DNA from: Ceratobasidium sp. AG-K
Taxonomy: Eukaryota; Basidiomycota; Agaricomycetes; Cantharellales; Ceratobasidiaceae
Direction: 5' to 3'
Assembly: GCA_037039685.1 (NCBI GenBank)
Contig: JAWNGF010000011.1
Coordinates: 1,860,001 to 1,924,000, forward strand
DNA length: 64,000 bases
Part shown: positions 30,414 to 41,609 of the stretch, piece by piece
Position numbering within the stretch: the first letter of the stretch is position 1
Layout of the letters: each line of letters begins with the position of its first letter
Made by a program: the position numbers and the translations under genes
Notes under the pieces: model-generated
Seen by the model: only the letters and a program-made list of their open reading frames with translations
Database searches by the model: none
What the model was told of the DNA's origin: nothing

Positions 30414-31544
30414 ACTTGGCGCAGCAGCTGTTGAAATCACTGCCGTCGTAGAGAATTTGAGCGTGACGAACGTGCTTGTAGATATCCACCCAAGATGCTT
30501 GACGCCTGATTCGCGAAAGGATCAATTTCGCCATTTGATGCCATCACGATTCTTGATACAATCCGACGGGCTTGATGCGTGCAAGTTTCTTTAAAACGCC
30601 TTTTGGTCCAGCGCTTGTTTCTCGATGTATGCGCGCCCGCATGATTACCTTTCATCGTCAGACACCACGCTTGGTTCTGTTCCCACATTTGCTCAGGTGG
30701 GACGCTTCTCCTAGCCGACCGGGATGCCTCCTGATGCTCCTACCTCCGCACAGCTCATCAATCTATCCTACAATAATGCGATATTGCCATGAAGCGCACA
30801 GTCTGTCCACAACCCTCGCTAGAGCTATAGGCTCTTTCATCAATATGCCTGCCATTGTCCGTTTTCCACCCTATTTGTGTCTCGTGTGTATAATTTCAGG
30901 GGTTCTCTTTTTCGTATGCCTTCCACTTTGCTCGGACCAAAGTGGCGGCGTCTCACCTTTAAGCTTCTCTCCACGGCTGTATCTCGTATTTGGTATTCGA
31001 CTGACTTTTTTTTCGTTCCCCGCCATTGCTCTTTTCGTTCACGCCTTGATGTATTGGTAGTATGCGCTTGGCCCTCCCACCCCTCGATTTGCTCGTGCGT
31101 CAATCAATCTTGCTCCGTTTCCATTCGGCAATCGCTCCGCTAGAGTCGAAAGCTTAACTCTAAGATACATGGCTGCAGAGCGATCATCCACTCACGCCTT
31201 TGACAATATTCCATTGCAACCCGCATGGATATTTGAGCAAGTATTGATTGGGTACAAATCATACAAATTTCGATTGGCCCCTAAAATGACATCAGTATTT
31301 TTTTCACCTGACATGCGAAAATCTGCAAAAGTTACCCAGATTTTGGGTTGTTCGGGACGCACAGAGTCGAAGATGAAGTTTGGCCAGTAGAATGTGTGGG
31401 CCAAATAAATGCTCACCGTGTCGAGCGCTTGGCGCTTGTATCTGTGATAAGCTCTTATTTTATTGGCCCACTCCCGAACCACCTCCATCAGCAAATTGGC
31501 AAGAACCTTAACTAGCCTTAAGAACATTTCAGAGTTTCAAAATC
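30414..31544. other. No gene recognised
   Basis: Overlapping open frames exist on both strands near 30572-31143 and 31169-31527, none with a recognisable domain. Part of it may be 3' UTR of the kinase gene. Confidence 0.4.
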
Positions 31545-31858
31545 ATGGGGCAGTGTTGGAACCAGTTACATAAGTGGGAAATTCCCTATGTGTTTCCAGA
31601 TACGTTAGAACCAAATAAGCTGGACTTGGAAAACATGTAAGCGCCCTCCAATCTACACTGTCACAACAAAATTGACATATAAGCTTTCTGGAATGATGTT
31701 CAAATAATTATAGGTGCATATAGGTTGCCGGAAATCCATTACCTAAACTTACAGGCTATGTGAGGAGATTTTCTTCAAGCCAGTTGGTTTCCACACATCT
31801 CTTGCTCAATCTCAGTGCATTTATTATGCTATACGCATCGCAAAGACCACAAGACCAA
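31545..31858 (+). pseudogene. 5' end of a small unknown gene disrupted by A2
   Basis: ATG at 31545 opens MGQCWNQLHKWEIPYVFPDT. A donor at 31637 (GTAAGC) and an acceptor ending at 31754 (TTACAG) join codon halves AT and G, continuing LCEEIFFKPVGFHTSLAQSQ and on to AKTT at the A2 insertion. Matching splice phase plus a good start argue for a real gene. Its continuation would be right of 39090, where the frame soon stops, so the 3' structure is unresolved. No family recognised. Confidence 0.4.
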
Positions 31859-32316
31859 TGTTGTAAGCTTCTTCTTGGTGGCTATGAGACAAACCGCAAT
31901 GGAGAGTGGACGGCACTAAGACCTAAGCGACCTCTTGAACTGCAACACACTTAAGTGTCTGTAGGTTCTTAAGGGTAGGGGTGGTTCAAAGTGTCACTCA
32001 AAGGGGATGTTTGACAAGACAAAACAAGCTGGGGTTACCAGGCTTGTTGGTCCTCTATATATACTCAGAAAGAGGCCAAGTCATACAAGGCGCAGCCACA
32101 CGAGTCATACATAACAGCCAGTCAGGAGTGTCCATGTGAGTCATGCTGTATGAACAGACATGACTCATACCAAGCACAACCGCATTACACAATGTAACAG
32201 GAAAACCACAAGAAGGTGGCAATGCGGCGGGAAAAGAGAAACAAAGCATAGTAAACACAGCCACAAGATAGGAGGAGGCGCAGACAAGTCCAATGGAGTG
32301 AGCAAGGCTCACGACA
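31859..32316 (-). repeat. 3' LTR of A2
   Basis: 458 bases. On the coding strand it is preceded by a purine tract (AAAGGGGGAGTAA, complement of about 32317-32329). Confidence 0.95.
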
Positions 32317-32361
32317 TTACTCCCCCTTTAAGGTCCGTGAGGGGAACCTGAGGGGACCTTA

Positions 32362-33126
32362 CTACTGAACCCAGCAGTCCTTGTTGGCCTTTTCTACCAG
32401 ACCGTCCAGGTCCTCCTCCTTCTCCTCCATTAGGTCAATGGGGTTGAACACGGTGTTACCCGGTTTGTCGCAGTACTCCTCCCATTTCTCCCATGTCTCC
32501 TTGTTGGTCCAGTTGGCCTTGGACCAGTCCATAACCCGCTCCTGCTCCTCCACATGCTCCTTCGACCATTGTTGAACGTCTGGCTCCGTCTCTGCCCATT
32601 GTGAAACGTTGGCCTCCTGTTCCTGCCACCAGAATGGCTTCCATTCAAACTTCTCCCTCTGGTATCGTCCCTGCTCCATCCTCCAATCCGCCAAGTCGGC
32701 CTCAAAGTTTTTGTCCCATGCGTCGGACCACCTGGGCCTCAAAGATGGCGGACGACCGTTGCGCCCTGGGCACCACTTGCTTGAATAGGCTCCTTCTTGC
32801 CCCCACTTGACGAAGTTGAGCTTGTGGATGGAGAGGAGCACCACCTCCGAGACCTGGAAGGTGGTGCATCCTTGGCAGACGTAGATGTCCTTGCGTTGCA
32901 GCTGCATTTTGGTTGGCCACTTCCTTCCGACCCACTCCAGTTTGCCCATGTCTGAATGTAGGATGTTGTCGGAGGCGCAGAACAGGAGTCGTCCTGGTTG
33001 TTGCTGCTTTCTTTTGAAGACGTAAAGCGCGGCTCCTGCATCAAGGATGTGAGCGGTCTGGAAGGCAGGGCCGTCCTGGACGTGGATGAGGTTGTCAGTG
33101 ATGGCTTGGCAAGACATGGCAGGCAT
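32362..33126 (-). CDS. Intact third ORF of A2 (Trp-rich protein of unknown function)
   Basis: 254 codons from ATG 33126 (MPAMSCQAITDNL) to the stop at 32362-32364, without a stop or shift, although gag and pol of the same copy are broken. The N-terminal third has ILDAGAALYVFKRKQQQ and FCASDNILHSDMG. A CxxC (DIYVCQGCTTFQVSEVVLL) lies near residue 80. A segment GRPPSLRPRWSDAWDKN follows. The C-terminal half is charged and rich in Trp (about 17 in all), probably helical, and ends near FNPIDLMEEKEEDLDGL. It overlaps the end of pol and lies in its -1 frame, so it may be made by frameshifting, reinitiation or a separate transcript. No signal peptide, membrane span or known domain is seen. An RNA-, chromatin- or host-factor-binding accessory role is only a guess. 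Confidence 0.8.
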   Translation of the reverse strand: MPAMSCQAITDNLIHVQDGPAFQTAHILDAGAALYVFKRKQQQPGRLLFCASDNILHSDMGKLEWVGRKWPTKMQLQRKDIYVCQGCTTFQVSEVVLLSIHKLNFVKWGQEGAYSSKWCPGRNGRPPSLRPRWSDAWDKNFEADLADWRMEQGRYQREKFEWKPFWWQEQEANVSQWAETEPDVQQWSKEHVEEQERVMDWSKANWTNKETWEKWEEYCDKPGNTVFNPIDLMEEKEEDLDGLVEKANKDCWVQ

Positions 33127-36100
33127 GGTGAACAAAAAAGGTTAAGAGCATAAAGGGAGTAAAGCAAGTTTGAGAGTGAGCAAGTTTTGCAAGTTGGGTA
33201 CTCTTTGTGCTGAGCTCTCCCTTTTATACCCTTTGGCTTGTAGTTTGAGGGTGTTGGGGCTCCTGGGAATTCCTTCAGAAATTTCTTCATGATTCCTCCA
33301 AGATGTCCAAAATCTTCTGCCCATTGTTCCGTGTCTTCTTTTGAATCGTATCCCTTCCATCTGACCCTATAGAAAAGTCCTTCCTTTGTCATTTTCCAAT
33401 TCACAATCTTTTCCACTTTGTATCCTTCCTCCCCTTCTTCTGTTTCCACCGGTGGAGGTCATGGTTGGCTTCTTTGGAAATTGTTGTCTTCCTTGTAAGG
33501 GCTGAGTAGGTTGCTATGGAAAACGGGGTGTATCTTCATTGTCTTTGGAAGATCCAATTTGAAGGCGTGGCTGGAGACAGCTTTTTTGATTTTGAATGGG
33601 CCGTGTTTTTTGCTTTCAAGTTTTTTGCTGGATTGATCTGTTTTTATGTTTTGCCCATGTAGCCAAACTAGGTCTCCCTCCATATATTTGGGTGGTTGTT
33701 TTTCCTCTGTCTTGTTTCTATGCCATTCCATTGCTGCTTTGGCTTTGTCCCACACCTTCTGCCAACTGTCCACCTTGTTGTTTGCTTCTGGAGTGGTTGT
33801 TTCCCTTGTTGAAATATTCCAAAGGGGTTCCCTGCCGTAGACGATTTTGAAGGGAGTTTTCCCTGTGATGCTATGCCTTTGGTTATTGTAGCAGAACTCT
33901 GCGATGGGCAGAAGTCTGGCCCAATTATCCTGTTGGTGATTTACAAACATTTGCAGCCAGGCTTCCAGCCACTGGTTTATTTGTTCCGTTATTCCGTCGG
34001 TTTGAGGATGGTATGCTGTGCTGAAGCTTGGTGTGATATTGACCTTCTCATATAGAACTTTTAGGAATTTGCTGTTGAACGTTGTTCCCCTATCTGATAC
34101 AGTACTTCATGGAAAACCGTGAAGCTTCCATATATTCTCCAAGAAAATTTTGGCCAAATGTTCCACTGTTGTTGATTCCTTGCAGGGTATGAAATGTGCC
34201 ATGTGAGAGAATCAATCCATGACCACCAATATGCTGTCACTCCCATGTGACTTAGGAAGTTTGGTAATGAAGTTGTATGCAATTTCCTCCCATGGGCCCC
34301 TTGGGATCTCTAGTGGTTTCAATGGTACGTGAGTTTTTGTTCCTTTTGCCCTCTGGCATTGTTTGCATGAGTCCACGTATTTGTTCACTGTGGATTTTAG
34401 TCCTGGCCAGTAGTATCTTCTCGAGATAAGCTCCAGTGTGCGTGCGTGTCCTTGGTGACCGGCTATTGGTGAGTCATGGTGTATTCTCATGATCTTTAGC
34501 CTTGTGTCTTTGTCTTCCGGTACATAGATTCTCCCATCGAACCAGAGAAGGTTTTCTTCAAAGTTGTACCTCTTGATTCCTTCTTGTACTGATTTTGGCA
34601 GGTCTTCCTTCTTTTTGCATAGTTCTATGATCTGACTAATGCTTTCATCTTCTGCTTGAACTTCTCTGATGTCCGCAATGATATCGAACTTTATGTCTCC
34701 AGAGAACCCCCTGAATTGTTCCTCCTTGATCATTACTTGTTCTGCTGTTGGAATGTTGCTATGGTTGCTCCTTCTGGACAGTAGATCTGGTTTTGTTGAA
34801 AGGATGCCTGGTCAGTATACAATTTTGAAGTTGTATGATGCCAGAATCTGGTGCCATTGAGTGTGATGTCTGTTGAAGGTTGTTGCCTTCTTCCAATATT
34901 GCAGATTTCGGTGATCGGTGTAGATTGTGATAGGTTCTCTTGTTCCTTCCAAGTGCAAATGCCAGTGTTTGAGTGCTTCTATGATAGCCATGAGTTCCTT
35001 GTCATGCACATTGTAATTCAACTGTGCTTGATTGAAGGATTTAGATAGGAAAGCAATTGGATGTAGGAATCCGTCTTCCTGTTTTTGTGAAAGGATGGCA
35101 CCCATTGCTACACCGCTTGCGTTGGTCTCCAAGATGTAAGGTTTTTCTGGGTCAGGATGTCGCAATAGAGGTTCCTTGCAAATTTCCGATTTGAGGTTGT
35201 TGAAGGTGTCTTGTTGTTCTTGTTCCCATTGCCATTTTGTGTCCTTCCTTGTTAACGTAGTGAGGGGTTTGGCTAATCCGCTGAAGTTTGGAACAAAATG
35301 TCTGTAGAAGTTTGCGAATCCTAAGAAAGCCTGTACTTGTTTGACCATTTTTGGTTCTTTCCATTCCTTGATAGCCTTGACCTTCTCTTCTTGCATGGAG
35401 ATTCCTTCCTCGCTGATGCGGATTCCAGTGTAAACCAGTTTCTTGACAAAGAACTTGCATTTAGGGAGTTTGGCAAAAAGATTGTTTTCCAGTAGGATCT
35501 TGAGTACCTTTCGAACGTCTTCCACATGCTGCTTTCTATCTTTTGAGAAGACAAGGATGTCGTCAATGTAGATGATGACGCATATGTCCATCAGGTCGTG
35601 GAAAATGTGATTCATGTATTGTTGGAAAGTAGCTGGCACATTTTTTAGTCCAAATGGCATTATGATGTACTTGTATAGCCCTTCCTTGGTTCAGAAGGCA
35701 GTTTTCCACTTGTCACCTTCCTTAACGCAGATATTGTTGAATCCCATGCACAGGTCTATTTTTGAGAAGATCTTTGCGTCCTTGATTTTGTCTAAGAGGT
35801 CTTCCATAAGTGGCATAGGAAATCGGTCATCCTTTGTTATTTTGTTCATTGGTCCAAAGTGTTGTACCAGCCTAAGTTCTGGAGGCCTTTTGGGGTTCTT
35901 TGGGTCTTGACCTTTTTTGACAAAGAAGGTGGCCGCTGCTACTGGTGATTTGCTTGGTCGGATCTTTCCTGCGGCTAGTTCTTTGTCAAGGTACTTCCTA
36001 AGGGCAACAGATTCCACGGGTGAAAGTGGAATTGGTCTAGCCGGTTTTGGGAGATCCACTCCTTCTATCAGGTCAATAGAACAGTCGTATGGTCAATGGT

Positions 36101-36632
36101 CTGGTATGCGTTTGAACTTCTCCTTGCTAAAAACCTCCTTGAATTCCTTGAACTCTTCTGGTATGTTGTCAATTTCACCTGTCTTGCCCATGATGTGGTC
36201 TGTCCTCCATGTGATAGTTTTTGAGCGCCAGTTAATGATTGGGTTAGCTTCTTCTAACCATCCTAGTCCTAAGATAAGGCGTGTATCCCCAGTCGGCATA
36301 GCAAAGAAATTCTGCCTAAAGCTTTTCCCTTCCAGGTCAAACTTTAGATCAGCTCTGAATTGGATTTGATGTGGTAATTCTTTTCCCTGAATCCCAATGA
36401 CTTTCCTGGGTGTTGGTAGCTCAATTAGTGGTATGGCGTTTGAGCGCGCCCAGGAAATATTGATAAAGTTTTTTGAAGCGCCTGAGTTGATAAGGGTGGG
36501 AATGGGTTCTGTGATTCCAGTAATGTTTGTGTAGACAACTGTTGATTTGTTTGTTGCTTTAAGGTACATTGCTTCCGTTACCGGTTCTTTGGTCTCTCCA
36601 CACACAGTTAGAGGGAGACCTTGTCTTTTCCC
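32739..36632 (-). pseudogene. A2 pol: protease, RT, RNase H, integrase, chromodomain (six TGA)
   Basis: One continuous frame with TGA codons at 36093, 35691, 34812, 34212, 34107 and 33459 (low coordinates) and no indel. The protease has LINSGASKNFINISW, with Asn in place of the catalytic Asp of the sister copies. RT has an intact YIDDILVF (about 35560). RNase H and integrase (HHDSPIAGHQG, CKQCQRAKG, STAYHPQTDG) follow, then a chromodomain (FYRVRWKGYDSKEDTEQ, about 33330-33390). At most stops the sister copies read Arg or Gln. The tail beyond the chromodomain overlaps ORF3 and is of uncertain extent. Confidence 0.92.
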
Positions 36633-38605
36633 GACTCTGGTTCGCTCTCAAGTTTCCCTTCCTGTCCCTTTAGGTTAGGTTCCTCCTTCTTCCATTCCTT
36701 TTCAGGGCATTTTGCTAGCAGGTGCTTGTCCGATCCGCATTTTAGGCAACGTTTTGATGAAATTCTTGCCTTGTATATGTTGTTGGGAAGCCTTTTTGTG
36801 GAGCTGGAGGATGCTGGTGTTGTTTTTTGTCCCGTGGTGTTCTTGATGGATTGTAGCTTTTGGTCAATGGAGATTGCAATTGAGATCCACTGGTCCAGAG
36901 ATAGTTCCCGCTCCGTTCCATCTTTGTTAATTAGGGTTAACTCAAATTGGGCTAGTTTGGTTTTGACTTCAGGCTTCAGTCCTTCCTTGAATTGGTTGAT
37001 CAGAGCTTCCTGGCCCCAATTTACGTCGACTAATAGATATTGGAATTCCAAAGCATAGTTTGCTACCAAATTGTTCTGCTTGCATTTCTGGATATCGGCT
37101 TTGGCTTTAGCTTTCTTGTTTGGGTCGCTGAATTGTTCCATGAAATGGGCTTTGAAGTTTCCCCATGAGGCTAGGTTTTTGTTATTTTCTCCCTGGTTTA
37201 GTGATTGTAGTAATACTTGTGCCCAATGGGTCGCCGCCTTGTTCTCAGATCTGAAGTTGGCAAGTGCTTTGCGTATCCATTCTTCATGAGAGTTGTATTG
37301 ATTGCCTAATCGAACAAAATAACTTTCCATCTGTGTGATGAACATTTTGGCTCCTTCCCCCTTTTTTCCGTCAAAGGGTTCAGGTTGTGTGACCTTAGGA
37401 CAACGGGATCCCCCCCTGGTGTTAGGATTTTCTGTGAGGCGTTGGAGCCTCAGTTCCAATTTGTCAATTCAGGTAGATTTGGCTTCAGGATGTGATGGAG
37501 AATTTGATCGTCTAGATGGATTTTCCGCATGTAATGATGCTTTGTCCATTTCTTCTTGAAGATTGTTGATAGCTTCTTGTATTGTGGTGATTTGCGTAGT
37601 ATTAGCAGTTCCTTCTTGTCGCAGGTTTTCCAAGCCTTGTGTTATGGCTTCATTCCATTTGAGTTGTCCTTGCCTGGTGGTATTGAGTTCTTTGTGTATG
37701 TTGTTTACAAGTCCTTGCGTGTTTGTAACTTTGTTTTGAAGTCGGGTGACGTCTTGTCTGACTAGGAAAGTGTTATGTTTGCTGTTCCTTGCGGCATTGA
37801 GAATATTCATTAGGGTTCCTTGAAGGGTGTTGATGGAATTGTTGAAGATCTGCTGATTGTTTGCTAGGACTTGGGTGGCTTGTTCTAACCCGTTGAGTCT
37901 TCTGTCAATCACTATTCTCATTCTGTTGATGACCCTTAAGAGTGCGTTGTGTCTTCCAAGGTGCAGATCATTGAGATCATCAAGATTGCCAATCACAGTT
38001 CTACTGCTGGAGCTGGAGCTTGAACTGAGATTCCCGGGTATGTCTTGGTTCTCAGTTGTTGGTTGCTGGGAATAGCCTTGTGGTACATATGGTGGTGCAG
38101 GGTTTACAGGCGTCACAGCTTGGGAGCTTATTGGGATTGGACTGGCATTGGTGATAGTGCCTCCAATCTGGGGAATTTGCAGAGCATGTGGAATGTGTGG
38201 TGTGGGTGGGGGTCTGATGGGAACAAGGGATATGCCTCCATGAGCTTCAGGCTGCGGAGAAAAGAATTGTCTTCTGAATGCTGTGGGCCATAGTGGACGC
38301 GAGGGTCCAGGACTTGCGTTAGAAATAGGGATTTGAATCATGGCTGGTGTGGGATCCTTGGTGATATCTCCTGGTTCCCTATTGACAATTGTAGCTTCTT
38401 CTTGGATGACCAAAGCGTTTTCGGCACTGAACGTTCTGGGCATAGAGGCTTGACTCTGTGGACGAGACCTTGCTGGTCCTCTGGCCCGTGCTTGTGCAAT
38501 GTCTTGTTTGTTGAGAGAACTCGTGGGTCTTGCAGCCCTGCTTGGTCCCCTCCTTGTTGACAGTGGCGTTGAGAGGCGTGATCCTGCGTCCTCCTGGATG
38601 GACAT
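36608..38605 (-). pseudogene. A2 gag (one TGA)
   Basis: Starts MSIQEDAGSRLSTPL at 38605 and ends TAA at 36608-36610. A single TGA at 37469-37471 replaces an Arg codon (AGA in A1). It shows a disordered N-terminal Ser/Pro-rich part, a coiled coil, the gag core (FDGKKGEGAKMFITQMESY) and a zinc knuckle written CLKCGSDKHLLAKC. About 665 codons. Confidence 0.92.
36626..36632 (-). promoter_or_regulatory. Candidate -1 frameshift site of A2
   Basis: GGGAAAA in gag phase G GGA AAA, 15 bases before the gag stop. The surrounding bases differ from A0 and A1 while the heptamer is kept. Confidence 0.7.
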
Positions 38606-38613
38606 GGTTGATA

Positions 38614-38625
38614 AGCTTGTTTTGT
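38614..38625 (-). promoter_or_regulatory. Self-complementary primer binding site of A2
   Basis: ACAAAACAAGCT on the coding strand, two bases from the LTR, complementary to 38788-38799 in the LTR. Confidence 0.68.
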
Positions 38626-38627
38626 AA

Positions 38628-39085
38628 TGTTGTAAGCTTCTTCTTGGTGGCTATGAGACAAACCGCAATGGAGAGTGGACAGCACTAAGACCTAAGCAAC
38701 CTCTTGAACTGCAACACACTTAAGTGTCTGTAGGTTCTTAAGGGTAGGGGTGGTTCAAAGTGTCACTCAAAGGGGATGTTTGACAAGACAAAACAAGCTG
38801 GGGTTACCAGGCTTGTTGGTCCTCTATATATACTCAGAAAGAGGCCAAGTCATACAAGGCGCAGCCACACGAGTCATACATAACAGCCAGTCAGGAGTGT
38901 CCATGTGAGTCATGCTGTATGAACAGACATGACTTGTACCAAGCACAACTGCATTACACAATGTAACAGGAAAACCACAAGAAGCTGGCAACGTGGCGGG
39001 AAAAGAGAAACAAAACATAGTAAACACAGCCACAAGATAGGAGGAGGCACAGACGAGTCCGATGGAGTGAGCAAGGCTCACGACA
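38628..39085 (-). repeat. 5' LTR of A2
   Basis: 458 bases, TGTCGTGAGCC...AAGCTTACAACA on the coding strand. Confidence 0.95.
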
Positions 39086-39490
39086 ACCAAGTTGCCAGTT
39101 GCACAGCAGCTTGTTGTCATGTTTTTTGGCCTCAATATCCTCTCTGTCTGCAGCCTGACTTTGTTGTTCATCTTCATGTTTCTTGTCATTATTTCCATTG
39201 TATTTGGATGCATTATCTCTCCCCCACTATCGCTATGACCATGCTTCCACACCAGCGTACAACAGGACTATTGGTCCATGTGCAGAAGCTGAACACACGC
39301 CCAGCAATTAACACATACACTACAGCAAACTGACTTAGCATGAATCTGCAAGACTGTGGGCAGTCAATGGGGGGCAATAAGTCCACAATGTGTTTGGGCT
39401 TGAAAGCTGCAAGTCCCTACACAGACTTACCTCTCATCCAAAGGTTAATTTGTCAAGCATGACAGGAAGCAACCAGAGGATATCTACCAC
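39086..39490. other. Right flank of A2, no gene resolved
   Basis: May contain the 3' part of the gene disrupted at 31858. Several frames are open for short distances, none convincing. Confidence 0.35.
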
Positions 39491-39935
39491 TGTCACAACC
39501 CTAACCAAACCCTAGAGGCCAAGACTCCACAGGTGGTGAGGATGGGGGTTGGGACAAAGATGAAGGTCAAATGTATGGCACTAAGGCCTGAGTGAGTCAC
39601 ACAACAAGTGATTGGGGAAAACAACAAGAGAACAAGTCTTGTTGAGACAAGACTTGTGTTGCTGGTATATATACTAACTACTGTGGCTATGTACAATAGA
39701 GAGCAAGCGACAAAGGAAACCAAAACAAGAAAAGGCAAGAGTCCAAGAGAAGCAAGGACAAGACAACAGAAACAAGACAAAACCATGGACACCCAGGAGA
39801 CAAGTGAACAGGCCAGGCAGGCATGTCCCACAAACATGGTTAACAGAGGGGTGACTAAATGCGCCACAGCAAGCAGAACAAGACCAAACACAAGGTAAAC
39901 AGAAGCAGGGAAAGCAAGAAGAAGAGATTGTGACA
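39491..39935 (-). repeat. Solo LTR, family B
   Basis: 445 bases, TGTCACAACCC...GATTGTGACA, with a perfect target duplication ACCAC (39486-39490, 39936-39940). Confidence 0.92.
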
Positions 39936-41609
39936 ACCACTGGTTGGGTGGTTCTGACCTCCACAGCCTTGAGCAAGGATATAAAAAACTCAAGCAGATG
40001 GCGCTCAGACCTCACACTCTCTCCCCTCCCCCCTACAATGAGTCCTGCTGCCACCTGTGTTGGCCTCAGCCAGAACTACATGCTCACGTGACTGTTAAAT
40101 CATGTGGTAAGCCCATGCTTTGTCCCCTTTGTGTTAACCATTGAATTTGACAACTTTAAAGCAGCCAAATGTGGGCAAGTAAACAAATTACAGCATAACT
40201 CTCAGTTGAGTGGTGGGATAACCCAGATGGGTGCAATGGTGAGTTCAACTCATATTGGCTGTATGGAACTCTGAGCGCATTTGACCGTTCAGGAAACATT
40301 TAACCTGGGATTGTGTGCAGCTAGGAGCATGGCACTTGGAGGAATCAGATATAATTTAGCATAGATATTATATTGTACACTAGCTAGTTGCCAATCTGAT
40401 TTGATTCATTGTTCAGTATCTAATGTGCAATTTGCAAGTGTTATCAATTGAGTACAAATATGTGGACAAAAATTGGCACTAGCTGTCCCATAACCATAAT
40501 CCTTGCTGAATGGTTACAATCATAAGAACAAGCTTAGTATATATTCCATGCTGAATGATAGATTGGGCAAAAGTGTAATCAATTTCTTAGTTTACAATGA
40601 TGGCTGCATACATAATGATTCCTGTAGGTTATGATACAATTTTGAAATCCCCAAGTTCAGCATACCCAGTTATAAACCCTACTGGTAAGCTTGCATGCAT
40701 TTGGCACATTACAAACCTTAGATCCCATTACACGAGGATTGGAACCGGTTACAATTATACGGTTTTTTTGCTGATGTGGGTTGCAAGCTCTCTAGCTCTT
40801 GCAGTTGTAAATGCGGAAATACGTATCATCTAGAATTGTGAATCACGTTCAGGATGTTCTTCAGTCAACAGATACTTTGTCATACTCACTTTCTACTTGT
40901 TTAGCAAGCGCAAAGTCAATGGATTGATCTTGAACATTTGAGCGCTCACACGTACCATCTAAGGCCAGCGTGTAGTCAAAACTCCACTTCTACCAGATAT
41001 AATATGAATATATACTATCTGTGATTAAGGTTGAGAGTGCTGGGCAGCGCATCTCAGTTAATATGCACTCAAGTCCTAGTTCCAAGCGGCACCTTGATAC
41101 TAGTTAAATGTCATCTCCAATGACATGTCACCTTGCTCATTCACAGATGTTCAGTCTATTGCCATTATACTCTGCTCTACAAATCACAGGCTAACTACAA
41201 GATTTGCTGTAATTTGTTTACATTTTTACTAAATGCAAGGCTAATAGAGCGCCCCAACCTTATGCTCCTCTGAGTGCAAGAAGTCAGAAAGCCGACTTAG
41301 AGATATGCCAGTTGAATGCAGGCACGCTTTCTTCGGGAATCGCCCTGACAAGGCGTTTCACACAGTGTAAAACCAGATGGTGCAGCAAAAACGCGCCTCT
41401 GAAATAGTAGTACACTACATGAAGGCCATAACCGTTACGATTTGTCGAGTTTGGCGCATCATAATCAGGCTCTACATATTTCCGTTAACCGGTTCTCACA
41501 GTAAAAAAGACTATCACAGGCCCACCTATTGTGTAAGAGGTGGATAATGGTGGTAGGGGCATGCACATTGCAGCATCAAGTAAGATTCATGTTAATGAAC
41601 TAGCTGTCC
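39936..41609. other. No gene recognised
   Basis: A TATA-like GATATAAAAAA (about 39968) with a CT-rich tract and an ATG at about 40038 follows the solo LTR, but the frame ends after 17 codons. The rest is AT-rich with nothing supported. Confidence 0.4.

Larger units (their letters stand above)
31859..39085 (-). mobile_element. Ty3/gypsy chromovirus A2, full length
   Basis: 7227 bases with 458-base LTRs (38628-39085 5', 31859-32316 3') and a perfect target duplication ACCAA (31854-31858, 39086-39090). The LTRs differ at 12 positions, 11 of them transitions. Gag and pol keep their frames over the whole length without any indel but carry seven in-frame stops, all TGA. ORF3 is intact. This is the best copy for reconstructing the element layout. 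Confidence 0.95.

Noticed and set aside
30572..31060. 162-codon plus-strand ORF after the kinase gene
   Set aside because: No motif, odd composition, overlapping frames open on the other strand.
32362..33126. ORF3 as a retroviral-type envelope gene
   Set aside because: No signal peptide, transmembrane segment or cleavage site; only the position is env-like.
32739..38605. TGA recoded as a sense codon in the retroelements
   Set aside because: Host genes here use TGA as a normal stop (for example Dus3 and the zinc-finger gene), and CpG deamination explains the pattern.
38824..39252. 142-codon ORF crossing the A2 LTR
   Set aside because: More than half is antisense LTR that is also open in other LTR copies.
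40597..40833. 78-codon ORF in AT-rich DNA
   Set aside because: No homology cue and no surrounding gene structure.
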